Made by a program: the position numbers and the translations under genes | The notes under the pieces: model-generated | Told to the model about the DNA's origin: nothing | Databases searched by the model: none | The model's input: the letters and a program-made list of their open reading frames with translations, nothing else | Assembly: GCA_965267435.1 (NCBI GenBank) | Contig: OZ253960.1 | Span: 930,001 to 994,000, forward strand | DNA from: JAWPMT01 sp965267435 | GTDB taxonomy: Bacteria; Bacteroidota; Bacteroidia; Cytophagales; Cyclobacteriaceae | Length of the DNA stretch: 64,000 nucleotides | Reading direction: 5' to 3' | Shown: positions 13,744 to 21,249 of the stretch, piece after piece | Position numbering within the stretch: the stretch's first letter is position 1 | How the letters are laid out: each line of letters opens with the position of its first letter

Positions 13744-15179
13744 CCGAATTGAATACAGAATGAAGAAGGATAATCTATTGCAAAGAAAAATGTTCTTGGA
13801 GATAAACGAACCGGAGCTATTTCAGAGAGCGGAATCGTTTGGTCTTCATTACTTAGACAAGGCTTTTGACAGGGAGGTCTTTCCTTCCAACAAAGCATTG
13901 GATGATCTGGCAATCTTTGACGAAGATATTCCCGAAAAATCTGGGGATGCGGTAGAGACATTAAATCTTCTAAACAGATATGGCGCTCCGGCCACTACCA
14001 GTCAAATTGGCGGAAGATACTTTGGATTTGTTCATGGAGGTATTGTTCCTGTTGGCTTAGCAGCAAAGAACTTGGCGACATTCTGGGATCAGAATGCATC
14101 TGTCTTTCAAAGTTCTCCAGTCACATCCAAATTAGAGACTGTTGTACAAAAGTGGCTAGTCGAACTATTTTCCTTACCCAGCGAAACGGTAGCGGGATTT
14201 GTGACAGGAACCTCAATGGCCAATTTTTGTGCACTAGCAGCAGCCAGGTTTCGAATTTTGAAAAATCTGGATTGGGATGTTACTCAAAAAGGACTTCTTA
14301 ATGCTCCGAAAATTAGAGTGGTGACTTGCAAGCAGGCGCACTCTTCCATGTTACAAGCAATCTCTCTTGCTGGTTTCGGAACTGACAACATCGAATGGGT
14401 GGATGTCGATGATCAAGGAAGAATACTGGTGGATCAAATTCCTGAACTTGACAATACCACTATTCTATCTTTGCAAGCCGGAAATGTAAATAGTGGCGCT
14501 TTTGACGACTTTAGTTCAATTTGTGATAAAGCAAGGTCACAGGGGGCATGGGTTCATATAGATGGCGCTTTCGGTCTTTGGGCAGGGGCTACACATCAGT
14601 TCAAGCACCTTACCTCTGGGTATGAAAATGCCAATTCTTGGGCGGTAGACGCACATAAAACATTAAACGCACCCTATGACTCTGGTATACTTTTTTGCAC
14701 AGACGAGGAAGCTTTAATTGCCTCACTACATATAAACGCTCCTTATCTTCCAAATGGAAGTGAAAGAAATGGAATGTATTATGCTCCCGAAATGTCTAGA
14801 AGAAGCAGGGTAATCGAACTGTGGGCTACCTTGAGATATCTGGGACGCGAAGGCATTGACGAATTGGTATTTGGCTTACACAAAAGGGCCGTTCAATTTG
14901 CAGAGTTATTGGATTTAGAAGAAGGTTTTCAGGTACAGAATCAAGTAGTTTTTAATCAAGTCTTGGTACAGTGCGAAACAGATGAGATTACAGATAAGGT
15001 AATCAACGAAATTCAAGAAATTAGAGAATGTTGGGTCGGTGGTTCTACCTGGAATGAACGTAGAGTAATCAGAATAAGCGTGTGCTCGTGGGCCACTACC
15101 GAAGAAGATGTGAATAGATCTGTTGCATCATTCAAGAAAGCGCTTAGGAATGTTGAAGAGAATAAAGGCAGGACCTGAC
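13737..15179 (+). mobile_element. Candidate gene cassette with PLP decarboxylase
   Basis: The unit starts GTTAGGGCC (13737-13745) after the attC-like right arm and ends GGACCTGAC (15171-15179), overlapping the stop codon. The end is the reverse complement of the start at 7 of 9 positions. The match is weaker than for the toxin-antitoxin unit but sits at the predicted place. The right half of the following attC could not be identified. Confidence 0.4.
13760..15178 (+). CDS. PLP-dependent group II decarboxylase-like enzyme, 472 aa
   Basis: A cytoplasmic enzyme of the pyridoxal-phosphate fold type I group II decarboxylase family (glutamate, aromatic amino acid, diaminobutyrate and cysteine sulfinate decarboxylases). 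Visible motifs: substrate/cofactor loop QIGGRYFGFVHGG (about 82-94), PLP phosphate loop TGTSMANFCALAAAR (about 149-163), the HIDGAFG block with the Asp that binds the pyridine nitrogen, and the Schiff-base lysine K300 in WAVDAHKTLN. The C-terminal domain ends with a strand pair including VRISVCSW. The family usually releases carbon dioxide from an amino acid to give an amine; the substrate cannot be told. It is the lone gene of its unit, with matched though imperfect cassette ends, and no transporter or antiporter is adjacent. Confidence 0.9.
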   Translation: MKKDNLLQRKMFLEINEPELFQRAESFGLHYLDKAFDREVFPSNKALDDLAIFDEDIPEKSGDAVETLNLLNRYGAPATTSQIGGRYFGFVHGGIVPVGLAAKNLATFWDQNASVFQSSPVTSKLETVVQKWLVELFSLPSETVAGFVTGTSMANFCALAAARFRILKNLDWDVTQKGLLNAPKIRVVTCKQAHSSMLQAISLAGFGTDNIEWVDVDDQGRILVDQIPELDNTTILSLQAGNVNSGAFDDFSSICDKARSQGAWVHIDGAFGLWAGATHQFKHLTSGYENANSWAVDAHKTLNAPYDSGILFCTDEEALIASLHINAPYLPNGSERNGMYYAPEMSRRSRVIELWATLRYLGREGIDELVFGLHKRAVQFAELLDLEEGFQVQNQVVFNQVLVQCETDEITDKVINEIQEIRECWVGGSTWNERRVIRISVCSWATTEEDVNRSVASFKKALRNVEENKGRT

Positions 15180-15249
15180 ATTCTGTATGAAATCATGCTT
15201 GGAAAGTACTATGGACTAGCTTTTTGCATTCTAGAAGGCCCGGTTTGAT

Positions 15250-15300
15250 GCGGCAGTTTAGCGCAGCGCAACTTGTGGTTTTGATGCCCACCTCTGACCC
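15250..15300 (+). repeat. R1 repeat, copy 7 (head fragment) in a 357-bp gene-free gap
   Basis: GCGGCAGTTTAGCGCAGCGC, AACTTGTGGTTTTG and ATGCCCACCTCTGACCCG match the R1 head; the last block is otherwise found only in copy 2 (5520-5536). The rest of 15179-15535 holds a GTTGCAGTATTGGAGGG segment related to the second intergenic repeat type and no gene that I can support. Confidence 0.7.
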
Positions 15301-15535
15301 GAGCGTCCCCGGCCTGCCGTCTTATCCATGCGCTCTGCCGCCTCAACTGGCCCCTATTCTTCCATGGAGGATCATGCCTTACTTATCTGAAATCTTCGGC
15401 CTTGAATTTTTGACTTCAGAATTCTTTAAGTTGCAGTATTGGAGGGAGTTGACCTGCCTTTGGCCTTGATCCGTAGCTTTTTTTGGGATCGGCTAGCGAT
15501 TCTCGGCCAAAGATTTTTTGATAGCACTAAACCCA

Positions 15536-16339
15536 ATGAAAATGAAAGCTGTACATGTATACTGCGGAATGGCTATTCCCCTGTTACTCCTGTCCTGTGG
15601 GTCTCCGAAAGAGCCAGTTCAATACTTCGATTCTGAGGGCACTCAGATGGCATTTACCATGGCGGGTAATGGCACACCTGTTGTGGTTTTGCACGGGTTC
15701 TCTCATAGCATCCAGGAAGATTGGGTGCTGTCTGGCGCCTTTGACAAGCTTGCCGAAGACTACCTGGTCATTGGCATGGACGCCCGGGGGCACGGCAACA
15801 GCAGTAAGCCCCATGATCCCGACAGTTACGGACTTGAGATGGTGCACGACGTAGCTCGCCTGCTGGACCACCTGGAGGTCGAACAGGCACATGTCCTTGG
15901 GTACTCGATGGGAGGCTTTATGGCGCTTAAGATGGCGACGCTATATCCTGAGCGGGTCTCATCGATTGTACTCGGTGGCGCGGGCTGGATTGATGCGCAG
16001 TGGGATGAATTGGGACCCGCATGGAAAATACAGGCCGATGAATTCGAGGCGAAAGAAGACGCAGATGGCAAAAATGACCCCCTTGCCTTAGCTGCAGTAT
16101 TGACGAAGGAGTATGAGCTAAAAGTGGACGAGGCGGCACTTCGCAAGTGTACTGTACCAAGTCTGGCCATCATGGGAGAGGAGGATTTCTTGCGACCGGG
16201 ACTGGATTCATTGGCAAGGGTGATGCCCCATATGCAAGTGGAGATCCTTCCATGGGAGGATCACGGCAGCACCTACAGTGCGCCTGCCTTCATCACTTTG
16301 ATCCAAGGTTTTCTGGCGGAGCAGGTAGAGGAGTTCTGA
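15536..16339 (+). CDS. Alpha/beta hydrolase lipoprotein, 267 aa
   Basis: The ATG at 15536 (or the one two codons on) precedes a lipoprotein signal ending LLLLSCGS; the upstream TTG in frame is less likely. The alpha/beta hydrolase fold is clear: oxyanion strand VVVLHGFSHS, DARGHGNSSKP, nucleophile elbow GYSMGG, the acid in the MGEEDFLRPG region, and the catalytic His in PWEDHGST. Substrates of such epoxide-hydrolase/lactonase/esterase-like enzymes are not predictable here. The gene is visibly more GC-rich than its neighbours on the left, as if it had a different origin. It follows an R1 head fragment but lacks a recognisable cassette end. Confidence 0.85.
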   Translation: MKMKAVHVYCGMAIPLLLLSCGSPKEPVQYFDSEGTQMAFTMAGNGTPVVVLHGFSHSIQEDWVLSGAFDKLAEDYLVIGMDARGHGNSSKPHDPDSYGLEMVHDVARLLDHLEVEQAHVLGYSMGGFMALKMATLYPERVSSIVLGGAGWIDAQWDELGPAWKIQADEFEAKEDADGKNDPLALAAVLTKEYELKVDEAALRKCTVPSLAIMGEEDFLRPGLDSLARVMPHMQVEILPWEDHGSTYSAPAFITLIQGFLAEQVEEF

Positions 16340-16554
16340 GTATTCCGAGTTCAGCGTTTAAGGTGGCGTTCAGGGTTCACCGGTGAAGCTAAAATATGGT
16401 CCTTATTGAGGCATCGATCTTAGTACAATTCCTTCAAACTCAGTCGTGCCACTTCTTATGGTCGAGTAATTCCTTTCGCTAGTCCCTGGTGCCACAAGCC
16501 TTTTCTCAAGTGATACCATTTCTCGGAAGACTTTGTTTGAAGGTAGATTTTTTG

Positions 16555-16583
16555 CCTACTTTTTCATCGATGGAAAAAGTAGG
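16555..16583. terminator. 11-bp stem hairpin in the 16340-16721 gap
   Basis: CCTACTTTTTC and GAAAAAGTAGG pair perfectly around ATCGATG. A second hairpin, GGAGCC-TAGC-GGCTCC, overlaps its end (16582-16597), and the following GACTC-ATCG-GAGTC and GTCTGA...TCAGAC add more pairing up to about 16632. The remaining 380-bp gap has no gene. The cluster lies 216 bp after the hydrolase stop, so it could be a terminator or simply a palindromic intergenic repeat. Confidence 0.5.
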
Positions 16584-16721
16584 AGCCTAGCGGCTCCGAC
16601 GGAGTCTGATGACTCATCGGAGTCCGTCAGACTTTGAGCGGTGAGGAGTAAGATACTATCACTATTTTCGGTCTAATAGTTGCGCTAACCCACTTGAGCA
16701 ACATTGAATTAGTTGTTGAAC

Positions 16722-17366
16722 ATGAACACAAAAGAGCTACTTATCAGCATCCTCGTCATAGGCATAATTGTCCTTTTACCACATGCTGAACTCATTCCAT
16801 TATTCGGATATAGCATCCCCATCTTACTTGCGGTATGGCTCGCGCTGAGGTATTCTAAGGAGACTTTCTCTGACATTGGTTTCAGCTTCCAACGGTTCGA
16901 ACTCAGAGCTATTCCAGTAGGCGCTCTTGCCGCTGTAGTTACGCTGGCCTTCATGCAACTGGTCTTCTTTCCAGCTTTGGAGTTGGTGGTGACGTTCGAG
17001 GAGACGGATGTGGGGCTGTATGATTTCGTGAGAGAAAGCCTCGGACAATACCTGTTCCTTGTAATCATGGGATGGCTGATAGGAGGGGTCTATGAAGAAA
17101 TAGTTTTTCATGGCTTTATGTTCGCGCGCCTTGAAAAGATGATCGGGGGGAAGTATGCCACCCACATCAGCTTTGTCATCACAGCCAGTCTTTTTGGGGC
17201 TTATCACGTTCAGCTGGGTGCTGATGGTCTCATCAATGCGCTATTGGTAGGAGCGGTTTACCTCGCACTCTTCTTGTATTTTAAGAGGAACTTGTGGTAT
17301 CCGATTATTTGTCACGGCGTCTACAACACACTGGTGATGACGCTGATTTACTTTGGGTATTTGTAG
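16722..17366 (+). CDS. CPBP family intramembrane glutamic endopeptidase (Abi/CAAX-like)
   Basis: The ATG at 16722 is chosen over an upstream TTG. The 214-residue protein is almost entirely membrane helices. It carries the CPBP motifs in order: YEEIVFHGFMFAR (the EE pair supplies the catalytic Glu), FGAYHVQ (FxxxH) and ICHGVYNT (HxxxN). Family members cleave prenylated or other membrane proteins, and in bacteria some act in bacteriocin self-immunity or membrane signalling. The canonical Arg after EExxx is replaced by His-Gly here (EEIVFHG), a common variant in Bacteroidota as far as I recall. No bacteriocin gene is seen nearby. It is followed at 188 bp by a Crp-type regulator. Confidence 0.85.
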   Translation: MNTKELLISILVIGIIVLLPHAELIPLFGYSIPILLAVWLALRYSKETFSDIGFSFQRFELRAIPVGALAAVVTLAFMQLVFFPALELVVTFEETDVGLYDFVRESLGQYLFLVIMGWLIGGVYEEIVFHGFMFARLEKMIGGKYATHISFVITASLFGAYHVQLGADGLINALLVGAVYLALFLYFKRNLWYPIICHGVYNTLVMTLIYFGYL

Positions 17367-17554
17367 AGTCGGTAAGCAATACCAAGCAGGGTTTTACCAG
17401 TCTGTGTGCGATGAGAAGAGTATATGCTGGGCCTCTATGAGTGTTTTGAATTCGGAATTCCATAGGGTTGCACTATTTTGTGCTATATAGCTGGTCGCGG
17501 GTATGCTACCTGATGTTTCCGCGGCGCATGAAGCTGAACTCATTAGGTACAATA

Positions 17555-18130
17555 ATGATCGAACCATTCATTGAGTTTTTGTCGAAATACATCGAACTGT
17601 CTGAGGAAGAAATACAAACCATTTCGGAGCATGTAACAACCAAATCTTTCAAGAAAGGAACCATCTTATTGGATCAGGGTAGGGTGGCCAAAGAGTCCTA
17701 TCTCGTTCTCAAAGGCTGTGTCTTTAGTTATTATTCGGTAGATGGAGAGGTCAAAGTCACAGAGTTCTTTTTTGAAAAACAGCCCATCACTCCTATCAGC
17801 TATACAACAGGGAGCCCATCTGAATACTACCTGGAGTGTTTGGAAGACAGCATTTTGGCAATAGCCACCACCCAAAGTACGGAGGAACTCATGAGGAAAG
17901 TGCCCAGATTGGCTCCTCTTGGCACCCATATGCTCGAAGATCAAATCACTGATCAACGGACAAAGTATGACGAATTCATCAAGCTATCTGCGGAAGAGCG
18001 TTATCAAAACCTCCAAAAAAAAGCACCTGACCTACTGAATAGGGTTCCTCAGTATTTAGTTGCCAGTTACCTGGGGATCAAACCTGAATCACTCAGTCGA
18101 ATACGCAAGCGACTTCATAAGAATACCTGA
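17555..18130 (+). CDS. Crp/Fnr family transcriptional regulator (cNMP-binding-like domain), 191 aa
   Basis: The ATG at 17555 gives MIEPFIEFLSKYIELSEEEI, the usual start of Bacteroidota Crp-like regulators; the upstream open frame is not needed. Residues 20-120 form a cyclic-nucleotide-binding-type beta roll (FKKGTILLDQGRVAKESYLVLKG in part, then YYSVDGEVKVTEFFFE and TGSPSEYYLECLEDS). The C-terminal part carries a short winged-helix remnant with VPQYLVASYLGIKPESLSRIR as recognition-helix region. Key phosphate-binding residues of true cAMP receptors are not evident, so the ligand is unknown. The gene may control the downstream small ORF and hydrolase on the same strand. Confidence 0.85.
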   Translation: MIEPFIEFLSKYIELSEEEIQTISEHVTTKSFKKGTILLDQGRVAKESYLVLKGCVFSYYSVDGEVKVTEFFFEKQPITPISYTTGSPSEYYLECLEDSILAIATTQSTEELMRKVPRLAPLGTHMLEDQITDQRTKYDEFIKLSAEERYQNLQKKAPDLLNRVPQYLVASYLGIKPESLSRIRKRLHKNT

Positions 18131-18249
18131 GTCAGCCATTTCTTTTTTCGTGATCGCACGCTATTAAATCCTTTCTTAACCTAGGTCAATACAAAAGGAA
18201 TTTGGAAGGAGAAATTTTGTCTCGTCAAACACGATGAAAGAAATGAACT

Positions 18250-18366
18250 ATGAAAGCTACTATCGCACACGTACTTTTAATAACAATTTGCGCTGGCATG
18301 TCCACCTCAACTAAACCACAGCAACATATGGATTCTCCGGTCTCATATCACTTCATGAAAAAGTGA
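18250..18366 (+). CDS. Small 38-aa secreted peptide overlapping the next start
   Basis: An ATG at 18250 opens a short frame (MKATIAHVLLITICAGMSTS..., ending HFMKK) with a signal-peptide-like beginning. Its TGA (18364-18366) overlaps the GTG start of the next gene in the sequence AAGTGAG, a typical translational-coupling arrangement. It could be a true small protein, a leader peptide, or the left-over start of a longer exported hydrolase after a frameshift. No family is recognised. Confidence 0.4.
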   Translation: MKATIAHVLLITICAGMSTSTKPQQHMDSPVSYHFMKK

Positions 18367-19283
18367 GTTTCACATCACAATTTTTTCAATTGGTTGCGTC
18401 AGTCTTTGGCGTGAAGAAGCATATAGAAAAGAGCATTGTAAAGAACAAGTTCGATCAGGAGGCTGCGCCATTACCCAAGTCTCTGAAGGAGAATTATGAG
18501 GTGTCCGAAAAGACAATAATGGAAAGATCAATCTGGACGCTTGGACCTAAAGGGAACACCTCGGAAAAGGTCATTGTCTACTTACACGGCGGTGCCTACC
18601 TATGGAACATTTCAAAATACAATTGGTCTTTTGCCGGGGAACTTCTGAGCCGAACAAATGCGACCCTGATTGTTCCTGATTATCCATTAGCTCCTGAAGC
18701 ATCGAGCACCGAGGTTTATGAGTTTATGGATCAACTATACCAGGAGATCACTTCTAAATATTCACCCGAGAACATAGTCTTTATTGGGGAATCAGCAGGG
18801 GGAGGTTTGGCCCTGGGATTTACCATGCATCTTAGGGATCAGCATCAACCGCAACCATGTCAACTCATCCTACTGGCTCCATGGCTGGATGTAACGATGA
18901 ACAATCCTGAGATTCTGGAGGTCGACAAGAATGATAAGATCTTGGGCATAAAGGGGCTACAAATGGCTGGGGAAATATATCGCGGTCAAGTCGCAAAGGA
19001 AGATTTCAAAGTAAGTCCCATATATGGCGATCTCTCTGATCTCCCTGAGATATCAATTTTTGTTGGTACATATGACCTGTTTGTAGCTGACTCCAGGAAA
19101 TTAAAAGACAAAGCCCTCTCGCTAGGGATACCCTTCAACTACTATGAGTACCCGAAAATGTTCCACATATGGATATTGGACAAAAGCCTCAAAGAAGCGA
19201 CTGTGGCCAAGGAGCAAATAGTTTCGCTAATCAATGAGGAGAAAGAGGTGGTCCAACCAATCGATAGCCATCCAACTCAGTAG
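18363..19283 (+). CDS. Alpha/beta hydrolase, hormone-sensitive-lipase type (acetyl esterase-like), 306 aa
   Basis: The frame begins at a GTG that overlaps the stop of the preceding small ORF. HSL-family motifs are present: VYLHGGAYLWN (HGG oxyanion hole), nucleophile GESAGGGLALG, the acid region GTYDLFVADSRKL, and the His in KMFHIWI. These enzymes hydrolyse short-chain esters or lactones. Without an ATG and without its own signal, it may be a cytoplasmic enzyme or the mature part of a protein whose signal is encoded by the overlapping small ORF. The latter would need a frameshift. A short AAAAAAAC-rich stretch follows the stop (19292-19303). Confidence 0.8.
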   Translation: MSFTSQFFQLVASVFGVKKHIEKSIVKNKFDQEAAPLPKSLKENYEVSEKTIMERSIWTLGPKGNTSEKVIVYLHGGAYLWNISKYNWSFAGELLSRTNATLIVPDYPLAPEASSTEVYEFMDQLYQEITSKYSPENIVFIGESAGGGLALGFTMHLRDQHQPQPCQLILLAPWLDVTMNNPEILEVDKNDKILGIKGLQMAGEIYRGQVAKEDFKVSPIYGDLSDLPEISIFVGTYDLFVADSRKLKDKALSLGIPFNYYEYPKMFHIWILDKSLKEATVAKEQIVSLINEEKEVVQPIDSHPTQ

Positions 19284-19395
19284 ACCAGCAATAAAAAAAC
19301 ACCCTCCCACCTTTCTGAATTCTTGGTGCCTCCATCTTCAAGATCCTAATGGCAAGTAACTACTATTTTCATGAAGCAGTCCCAGAATTTCGGAG

Positions 19396-19604
19396 GATGC
19401 CGCAAGTTTAGCGCAGCGTATCTTGTGGTCTTAGTCATTCGAATGGCCGCGCAAAACCCGGCAAGATCCCCCGGCCAGCGAGGGAAGCCCAGCAGGGTAT
19501 AGGAGTGGAGCCAGTCATGGTTTTTGGGTGTTTTTCTGTCCTAGCAATCTCCAAGGAAATGATTAGATTGGGTAGTAGGAGATAAAGGTTTATCTGGATG
19601 TTAG
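19396..19604 (+). repeat. R1 repeat, copy 8 (complete, alternative middle)
   Basis: Head TGCCGCAAGTTTAGCGCAGC, GTCATTCGAATGGCCGCGCA, CGAGGGAAGCCCAGCAGGGT, then GTTTTTGGGTGTTTTTCTGT, CAATCTCCAAGGAAATGATT, TAGATTGGGTAGTAGGAGAT, AAAGGTTTATCTGGATGTTAG (shown without overlap; the TGCTGTA piece of the tail is deleted). Copies 8, 10 and 12 share the GGGTGTTTTTCTGTCC version and form a sub-family distinct from copies 2, 5 and 6. Confidence 0.9.
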
Positions 19605-20567
19605 GTCACATTGGTAAATCCGTGGAACATGAAAACATACTCAATCTATTTCATATTAATACTTGGCCTAATCAACTCTCAGGCAGTACTTGCTCAAAAG
19701 GACTTTTTTTTCAAAGTAACTATGATTGGTACTGGAGTTCCGCCGAATGATGGTAAAGCTGCATCTTCTATATTAGTTGAAGTTGGTAGTCAAAAATTGA
19801 TATTCGATGTTGGCAGAGGGGCAAGTGTGAATATTGCGAAGTATGGAATTGCCTTAGCTGACATCACAAATGTATTTATTACTCATCTCCATGGTGATCA
19901 TGTCCTAGGACTTCCTGATTTGTGGTTGTCCAGCTATCATGTTTCAAATGGTAAAAGACAAGGTTCCATGAACATACATGGACCCATTGGAACCGAAAAA
20001 ATGACTAAGGGCCTAGAAGATGCGTATGAATATGTTGTTCAAAACTGGGCATCATACTCAAACCCAGGCTTTAATGTCAATGAATTTTCCTCTGATGGGA
20101 TTGTATTTCAAACAGAAGATTTGAAAGTGACAGCTTTTGCAGTTGAACACGGTAAAAGAGAAAATTGGAATCCAGTTGGTTACAGAATTGATTATAAGGG
20201 AAGATCGATAATCATATCTGGGGATACAGGATATTCAGACAATCTGATCGAGTATTCGAAAGGTACAGACATCCTCTTTCATGAAGTATTTTTAATAACT
20301 GATGAAAGTGGTTGGAACAAAAAATTCCTATCCCACCTTAAAACAGTACATACAGTTCCAGAGATGGCTTCAAAAGTTTTTGAACAAGTGCAGCCTAAAC
20401 TGGCTGTTGCATATCATCATGGTGCGGATCTAGATAAGAAACTGGAGAAAACACTACTATCTGAGAAATTCAAAGGTGATATTGTCATTGCAGAAGATTT
20501 AATGAGCTTTGAGATTGACAGCAATGGAGAAATAACAAAAATTGATAACTAATAAACATGACCTAAC
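19600..20567 (+). mobile_element. Candidate gene cassette with MBL-fold hydrolase, matched ends
   Basis: The unit starts GTTAGGTCA (19600-19608) at the end of R1 copy 8. It ends TGACCTAAC (20559-20567), 6 bp after the stop codon, as the exact 9-base reverse complement. The cores fit the integron consensus: GTTAGGT matches GTTRRRY and ACCTAAC matches RYYYAAC. The following ATAAGATAAA is complementary in pattern to the R1 tail TTTATCTGGAT. This is the second clear case of matched termini. Confidence 0.6.
19629..20552 (+). CDS. Periplasmic MBL-fold metallo-hydrolase (RNase Z / AtsA-like), 307 aa
   Basis: The ATG at 19629 is chosen because it starts a signal peptide (MKTYSIYFILILGLINSQAVLAQ); the upstream TTG is rejected. 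The metallo-beta-lactamase signature is THLHGDHVLGLPD with H86, H88, D90 and H91. Further metal-ligand regions are AVEHGKRENW, ISGDTGYSD (Asp bridging the metals) and AYHHGAD. The layout is that of RNase Z-like hydrolases, but export makes tRNA processing unlikely. Exported members are annotated as arylsulfatase (AtsA type) or cyclic phosphodiesterases. Substrate unknown. It is the only gene of its unit. Confidence 0.85.
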   Translation: MKTYSIYFILILGLINSQAVLAQKDFFFKVTMIGTGVPPNDGKAASSILVEVGSQKLIFDVGRGASVNIAKYGIALADITNVFITHLHGDHVLGLPDLWLSSYHVSNGKRQGSMNIHGPIGTEKMTKGLEDAYEYVVQNWASYSNPGFNVNEFSSDGIVFQTEDLKVTAFAVEHGKRENWNPVGYRIDYKGRSIIISGDTGYSDNLIEYSKGTDILFHEVFLITDESGWNKKFLSHLKTVHTVPEMASKVFEQVQPKLAVAYHHGADLDKKLEKTLLSEKFKGDIVIAEDLMSFEIDSNGEITKIDN

Positions 20568-20612
20568 ATAAGATAAAAATGCATTCAAACGCATTTTATC
20601 AAGACGTTGAAC
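20559..20612 (+). other. attC-like left end, or terminator hairpin, after the MBL gene
   Basis: ACCTAAC (20561-20567) is followed by GATAAAAATGC/GCATTTTATC, a stem with one bulged A around ATTCAAAC (20572-20600), and then GTTGAAC (20606-20612), which fits GTTRRRY. Read this way it is a complete short attC of about 52 bp. The same stem could also be a terminator, since the hairpin at 2774-2803 has nearly the same loop. Both functions are compatible. Confidence 0.5.
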
Positions 20613-20710
20613 ATCATTTTCTGTATCTGATAGGTAGTGGTGGGAATGGGGAGCTTTCGAAAAATTTCGATTGTTTTTCAGCCCACTGAGGACGGAGACC
20701 CCCAATACCC

Positions 20711-20824
20711 CCCCTATACCGCAAGTTTAGCGCAGCGCAACTTGTGATCTTTAGTCATTCCAACAGACGCGCAAGACCAGGCAAGATCCCCCGGCTAGCA
20801 AGGGAAGCTGAGCAGGGTGGAGGA
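20711..20824 (+). repeat. R1 repeat, copy 9 (head and middle, joined to a gene remnant)
   Basis: Head CCCCCTATACCGCAAGTTTA, hairpin with AACTTGTGATCTTTAG, TTCCAACAGACGCGCAAGAC, GGGAAGCTGAGCAGGGTGGA. It stops abruptly at AGGA and continues directly into the 3' end of a DUF1349 gene. Confidence 0.85.
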
Positions 20825-20990
20825 TACTTCAAAATGGCACGACTCACCTCAATGGCCGATCAACAAGCTGTGAAAATAGGCGTCGAAGCGCCGTGCCCGG
20901 TAGGTCCCAACGCCCCTCACCAGGTTCATTACTTCGACATCGAGGAACGGACGGTGGAGAATATGAGGAACATCAGTGGGAGTGAGAGAG
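20825..20990 (+). pseudogene. 3' remnant of a DUF1349 gene between two R1 copies
   Basis: About 165 bp encode MARLTSMADQQAVKIGVEAP, CPVGPNAPHQVHYFDIEERT and VENMRNISG, closely matching the last 55 residues of the intact DUF1349 lipoprotein at 28920-29624 (MARLTSMTDQQVVSIGVEAQ...). The original stop is lost by a one-base change of frame near GGGAGTGAG, so the frame runs on into the next R1. The beginning of the gene is missing. It is a piece of a paralogue trapped at an R1 joint. Confidence 0.85.
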
Positions 20991-21002
20991 ATTACGCCGA
21001 TT

Positions 21003-21225
21003 ACCCCCCCCCCTATACCGCAAGTTTAGCGCAGCGCAACTTGTGGTCTTAGTCATTCGAATGGCCGCGCAAAACCCGGCGAGCTCCACCGGCTAGCAAG
21101 GGAAGCTGAGCAGGGTGGAGGAGTGGAGGCAGTCATAGGTTTTTGGGTGTTTTTCTGTCCTAACAATCTTCATGGAAATGATTAGATTGGGTAGTAGGAG
21201 ATAAATGCTATAAGGTTTATCTGAT
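21003..21225 (+). repeat. R1 repeat, copy 10 (complete)
   Basis: A run of nine C, head TATACCGCAAGTTTAGCGCA, GTCATTCGAATGGCCGCGCA, GGGAAGCTGAGCAGGGTGGA, TTTTTGGGTGTTTTTCTGTC, GATTAGATTGGGTAGTAGGA and a tail ATGCTATAAGGTTTATCTGA. The sequence departs from the consensus at the terminal GGATGTTAG (here GATTGTGTG). Confidence 0.9.
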
Positions 21226-21249
21226 TGTGTGTCATATAATCTAACCAAT

